Position numbers and translations under genes: made by a program. A DNA stretch of 64,000 nucleotides from Chryseobacterium jejuense (GTDB taxonomy: Bacteria > Bacteroidota > Bacteroidia > Flavobacteriales > Weeksellaceae): the NCBI RefSeq assembly GCF_017877355.1, contig NZ_JAGIPR010000006.1, forward strand, positions 310,001 to 374,000, written 5' to 3'. A model generated the notes under the pieces. It was not told the origin of the DNA, searched no databases, and saw only the letters and a program-made list of their open reading frames with translations. Position 1 is the first letter of the stretch. Each line of letters begins with the position of its first letter. Shown in pieces: positions 60,719 through 64,000 of the stretch.

Positions 60719-63700
60719 TTAATCGGGACATGCTTGTGTGTTGATACAGAACCATTCAAATGTACTGCCTCCATTTTGAGTAGTATACATTTTTAAACAT
60801 TTGTTAGTTGTATCATAAACAAGCATTCCTTCAACAAAATCGACAGCCGGAATTCCCACAGGATTCCCAGAAGAATTAAACGCCATTCTATTAACTACAA
60901 AACCCTTCGTTCTTGCTTCTAAAGCTAACCAGGCGCCTGTTCGAACTGCCGGCCAGTTGTCTGAATTCTGAGTTCCGGTTCTTAATAATGATGTGATTCC
61001 TACTTTACTTACCAAAGCAGGATTTCCAGCTGTAGCAATAGCTCCGGGCTTATAACAGGCACCATTATTACATACAATAGGAGTATAACCGTCACCGGGT
61101 ATTGTTACTACTGACATCCTGGTGTCAATATAAGCAGAATATACCCTCAATGTCTGGTCTCCCAATGAAACAACACTTCCAATAGAAATCCTGACTTCAT
61201 CAAACGATAATGTTGTTTGGAAGCCCGGTGTATATATGTTGGGATTGGTACCAAACCATTGTGTGAAGAAAGAAAAATCTATCAAAGCCCCACCACTCCT
61301 CTGCTCTCTGAGTACGCCATTTAAATATGTACTTACCATAACATTGGGTAAAAAACCACCGGAAAAAGGAAAGTTCTGCTTATCTACCGTAAATCCTGCA
61401 AATGTGCCCGGTGGCAAAGTTACTTTAGGGATCGCTACAGAGATAGAACCCGTAACACCAGCTGATGCAGGTAAATGGATAGTTGCATAATCCGCCGGAT
61501 CCGGGCTTACTGCATTCCAAACATGATCAATACCATATCCTGCTGTTGCTAAACCCTCATATCCTGTGTTAGCATATTCTATTACCGCAGGAATCGTAGG
61601 AGAAACAGTAGTCGTAGGTCCATTTGTCAGCACGTATGTACCATCACACTGTAAAACTAACGGACATGTTGTGGTAGAAGTGGGACTGAAATCTCTTACT
61701 ACTACATTGAAGATTCTAATCTCACCAGCGGAGGCACCAGCAAAACGGGTTATCACATACCGTACTTCATCAAATGGAACATGAGCTACTGTTCCTATTA
61801 TCAAACGTTGAAAGCCTCCAGAAACCGCAGCAGTACTTAATCCGCCTGCAAGCTGGGTTCCTGTACTGGTCTGTACCAGAGTACCGTCTTTGTATAATTC
61901 TATTTTATTTGTTTCAAAAGCACTTGCCTGTGCAATATCTAATGTTGCGATGTCAAATCCTACATATGTATCTTTAGGAAAATCACCAAAACCATTTGCC
62001 ACACTGAAACCTAATCCTGAGCCCGCACTGGCTCCAAGTTGCATCGTTGCGTAACTGTCTGGATCTAAATCTATTGCATTCTGAGAAAGACTGATAGAAC
62101 TATTTCCATCCACAAAAGCAGTAACCCCTGTCCTTGCTCCGTTCACATACAACGGATACTTAGGAACACTTATATTTTCTATTCCATCACATTTGATGAC
62201 AGGAGTAGCACAGAATCTCTGAATTACTGCCGAGTAAATTTCTAAAACACCTGCATTTGCACTTAAGGCTTTGTTTATGGTAAGTTTAACACCGGTAAAT
62301 GGCTGACCAGAAGCAAACCCCAATATCTGACGATTGCTCGTTCCGTTCAGAACAGAAGTATGTAAACCAAAGAAACTGGAATTCATCACTGCTGAGTCTG
62401 CAACACTTCCGTCTGCTTTTAATGTTATAATGGTAATTGTGCTTCCCGCCAATTCTGCTGCCGCAAGTGTTGGAAAGGCTACATCAAAACCGGCAAAAGT
62501 ACCAGCAGGATACAGTTCATAAGTAGCATCTCCTGGAACACCGATGCCTTTGCTACCATCTTGTACAGCTACCGAAGCATTGGTTACAGCTCCTGCCGCC
62601 GTATATAATTTAGCAGGCTGTCCAGTGTTGGAAACGATGTTGTTCAAATCTTCAAAATAAGTATTTCCCGTTGCAAGACCTTCTATTCCAGTATTTGCAG
62701 CATCTATGAATACAGGATAAACCGGTCTTTTGAGATCTGTTGATGTATTACAAGCCTGTGCTGTTGATAGACAAAACTTTTCAACCACCGCACGGTAGAC
62801 TTTTGTACTGGAACCTGCCGATGCTCCTGCCCGTAGTTCTACCGTAATTCTTATCTCATCAAAATCTTTAGTAGTCCTCATCCCTATAATGTATTTCCCG
62901 TTATTGGGGGTGAATAAACTTCCCGATGCTACATTAAGAGTATTGTAAGTATCCTGAATGATTCCTTCCTTATAAGTACTGATGATAAAATTTTTAGCTG
63001 TACTCGCTGTCGCAAAGCTATCGTCCTGAATTTCAAAACCAGCAAAGGTGCCTTTAGGATAACCATATTTAATATGACCTGGGTCACTGGCATCCAATAC
63101 CTGTCTCGAAATAACCGAAATGCCATAGTTGGAATACAGCGATGCACCTGTGGCAGCACCTATTTCTGCATAATTGTTTAAATCAGTATCGATCACATTT
63201 TGAACGTTGTTGATGCCTGGATTTCCGAGAGAAGCAGTAAGTATACTAGTACCAATAGCTTTTGCATAAACGGGATGGTTTTGTGCCCCTCCCGCGGTGA
63301 GCTCTCCTGAAATAAGGCTTACCGGCGCACCACAGGTAATGGTCGCATCACAAAAACGCTGTACAATAGGATAATAGATTTCGAGTATACCTAAAGCTGC
63401 AGATAAGTTCAAAGAGACTTCAAATTCAATGGAATCAAAAGGAAACAAGGACACAGCTCCTACAGTCAAAAGACTTCCGCTGGCCGATACACTTAGAAAC
63501 TCCTGACTGACTACGTCCGGACCTTGTTGGACACCATTTAAATAGAACCTGAGTGTTTTTGTTACATTCAGCCCTCCGGATATGGCATTCAGCTGGTAAA
63601 CACCGCCACCAAAAGTACCGGCAGGATATACCACACCCTCATCTTTTAATCTACCGGAATACACTGCCAGACCAGCACTAATGAAAGGAATTGTACCATG

Positions 63701-64000
63701 TGTATTAGGCTTCTCATCTTCCAGAGCAGGAGCCAGTCCCGGCCAGAGAGTTGCAGGAACAACAACAGGAACAGGAGAAGGCGGCACAAATACAACAGCC
63801 GCACCTGAACCTGTCACCCCTTTACCTGTGAGCGGTATCTGGGCATTGCAGGTGACAACTTTTTCTCCTGTCGTATCAAAACCACCACCTGTACGTGTGT
63901 AACGCTGCAGATACACGTAATTAACACCAAGCGTTGCAGTGGCGGTACCACCTACATTGGTTACCCTTCCATTTTGTATTACATGTACTTCATCAAAAGG
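60719..64000 (-). CDS. Large repeat surface protein, partial (runs off the right edge)
   Basis: The frame is open to the window edge, so at least 1093 codons are present and the true start is outside. It has about five repeats of some 190 residues, each ending in a FDEVR-type strand then a final V-x-x-F/Y-C motif (RFC-type ends near 63350, 62770, 62210, then 61690 and 61110). Typical repeat pieces are KGTFAGFEIQD, a SVAIPK-type strand and TLRVYSAYIDT. The C-terminus (SSGNPVGIPAVDFVEGMLVYDTTNKCLKMY) matches the small neighbour. The beta-rich, Gly-rich repeats suggest an adhesin-like surface protein. Confidence 0.75.
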   Translation of the reverse strand, partial: PFDEVHVIQNGRVTNVGGTATATLGVNYVYLQRYTRTGGGFDTTGEKVVTCNAQIPLTGKGVTGSGAAVVFVPPSPVPVVVPATLWPGLAPALEDEKPNTHGTIPFISAGLAVYSGRLKDEGVVYPAGTFGGGVYQLNAISGGLNVTKTLRFYLNGVQQGPDVVSQEFLSVSASGSLLTVGAVSLFPFDSIEFEVSLNLSAALGILEIYYPIVQRFCDATITCGAPVSLISGELTAGGAQNHPVYAKAIGTSILTASLGNPGINNVQNVIDTDLNNYAEIGAATGASLYSNYGISVISRQVLDASDPGHIKYGYPKGTFAGFEIQDDSFATASTAKNFIISTYKEGIIQDTYNTLNVASGSLFTPNNGKYIIGMRTTKDFDEIRITVELRAGASAGSSTKVYRAVVEKFCLSTAQACNTSTDLKRPVYPVFIDAANTGIEGLATGNTYFEDLNNIVSNTGQPAKLYTAAGAVTNASVAVQDGSKGIGVPGDATYELYPAGTFAGFDVAFPTLAAAELAGSTITIITLKADGSVADSAVMNSSFFGLHTSVLNGTSNRQILGFASGQPFTGVKLTINKALSANAGVLEIYSAVIQRFCATPVIKCDGIENISVPKYPLYVNGARTGVTAFVDGNSSISLSQNAIDLDPDSYATMQLGASAGSGLGFSVANGFGDFPKDTYVGFDIATLDIAQASAFETNKIELYKDGTLVQTSTGTQLAGGLSTAAVSGGFQRLIIGTVAHVPFDEVRYVITRFAGASAGEIRIFNVVVRDFSPTSTTTCPLVLQCDGTYVLTNGPTTTVSPTIPAVIEYANTGYEGLATAGYGIDHVWNAVSPDPADYATIHLPASAGVTGSISVAIPKVTLPPGTFAGFTVDKQNFPFSGGFLPNVMVSTYLNGVLREQRSGGALIDFSFFTQWFGTNPNIYTPGFQTTLSFDEVRISIGSVVSLGDQTLRVYSAYIDTRMSVVTIPGDGYTPIVCNNGACYKPGAIATAGNPALVSKVGITSLLRTGTQNSDNWPAVRTGAWLALEARTKGFVVNRMAFNSSGNPVGIPAVDFVEGMLVYDTTNKCLKMYTTQNGGSTFEWFCINTQACPD

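Overview
The window looks like a chromosome segment of a low-GC Bacteroidota bacterium of the Flavobacteriia, most likely Chryseobacterium or a close relative. The pointers are Bacteroidetes-type promoters (TAnnTTTG -7 boxes, seen at both tRNA genes), a SusC/SusD pair, DUF4280/LysM secretion-type proteins, a DUF6520 peptide, and a complete Bacteroidetes-type (CTnDOT-like) conjugation module. The genus is inferred from overall similarity; no search was run.

Layout. (1) 1-4.5 kb: a minus-strand group with a LysM protein, a DUF4280 PAAR-like protein and a large 959-residue protein, probably linked to a type VI or related contractile secretion system. (2) 5.2-7.0 kb: two near-identical tRNA-Ser(UGA) genes in direct orientation flank a secreted HExxH metallopeptidase. 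(3) 7.25-58.8 kb: an integrative and conjugative element (ICE). It begins with a tyrosine recombinase directly downstream of the second tRNA-Ser. Next come excisionase-like and RadC-like genes, then the transfer operon traA-B-D-E-F-G-I-J-K-L-M-N-O-Q (minus strand, 22.8 to 10.9 kb), interrupted by a reversed DUF1016 nuclease gene. The mobilisation genes mobA, relaxase and coupling protein (23.4-27.2 kb) and rteC follow. (4) Cargo 1, 28.2-39.4 kb: a TPR-AraC membrane regulator; a divergent operon of lipoprotein, small WxLV protein, MauE-like membrane protein and DUF6520 peptide; and an opposing SusC-SusD-S9 peptidase operon. (5) Cargo 2, 39.5-54.8 kb: a very AT-rich probable defence island. It holds an XRE regulator with an SF1 helicase and a DUF2290-like partner, an Abi-C-like protein, a YiiX-like cysteine hydrolase, a SIR2 protein, a resolvase remnant, a 1007-residue Upf1-like helicase and its 372-residue neighbour. 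(6) 54.9-58.8 kb: the conserved ICE tail with topB, a DUF3945 protein and an HTH protein. (7) 58.8-60.1 kb is non-coding, followed by two minus-strand surface-protein genes, the larger running off the right edge.

How it works together. The recombinase and small HTH proteins would control integration and excision. MobA/MobB would nick DNA at an oriT that probably lies just upstream of mobA. MobC (VirD4-like) would pass the DNA to the Tra channel (TraG ATPase; TraJ, K, M, N and partners), with TopB and the DUF3945 protein in DNA processing. The cargo gives the host a nutrient or peptide uptake and secretion cassette and a set of probable anti-phage functions. I found no copy of the tRNA-Ser 3' end at the right side, so the right ICE boundary is not fixed.

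The most interesting unexplained items are: the XRE-helicase-DUF2290 trio; the minus-strand block SIR2, small membrane ORFs, YiiX, Abi-C; palindromes placed inside two DUF1016 genes at the same site; and the AraC-MauE-DUF6520-S9-SusCD cassette with a 22-bp-period operator.
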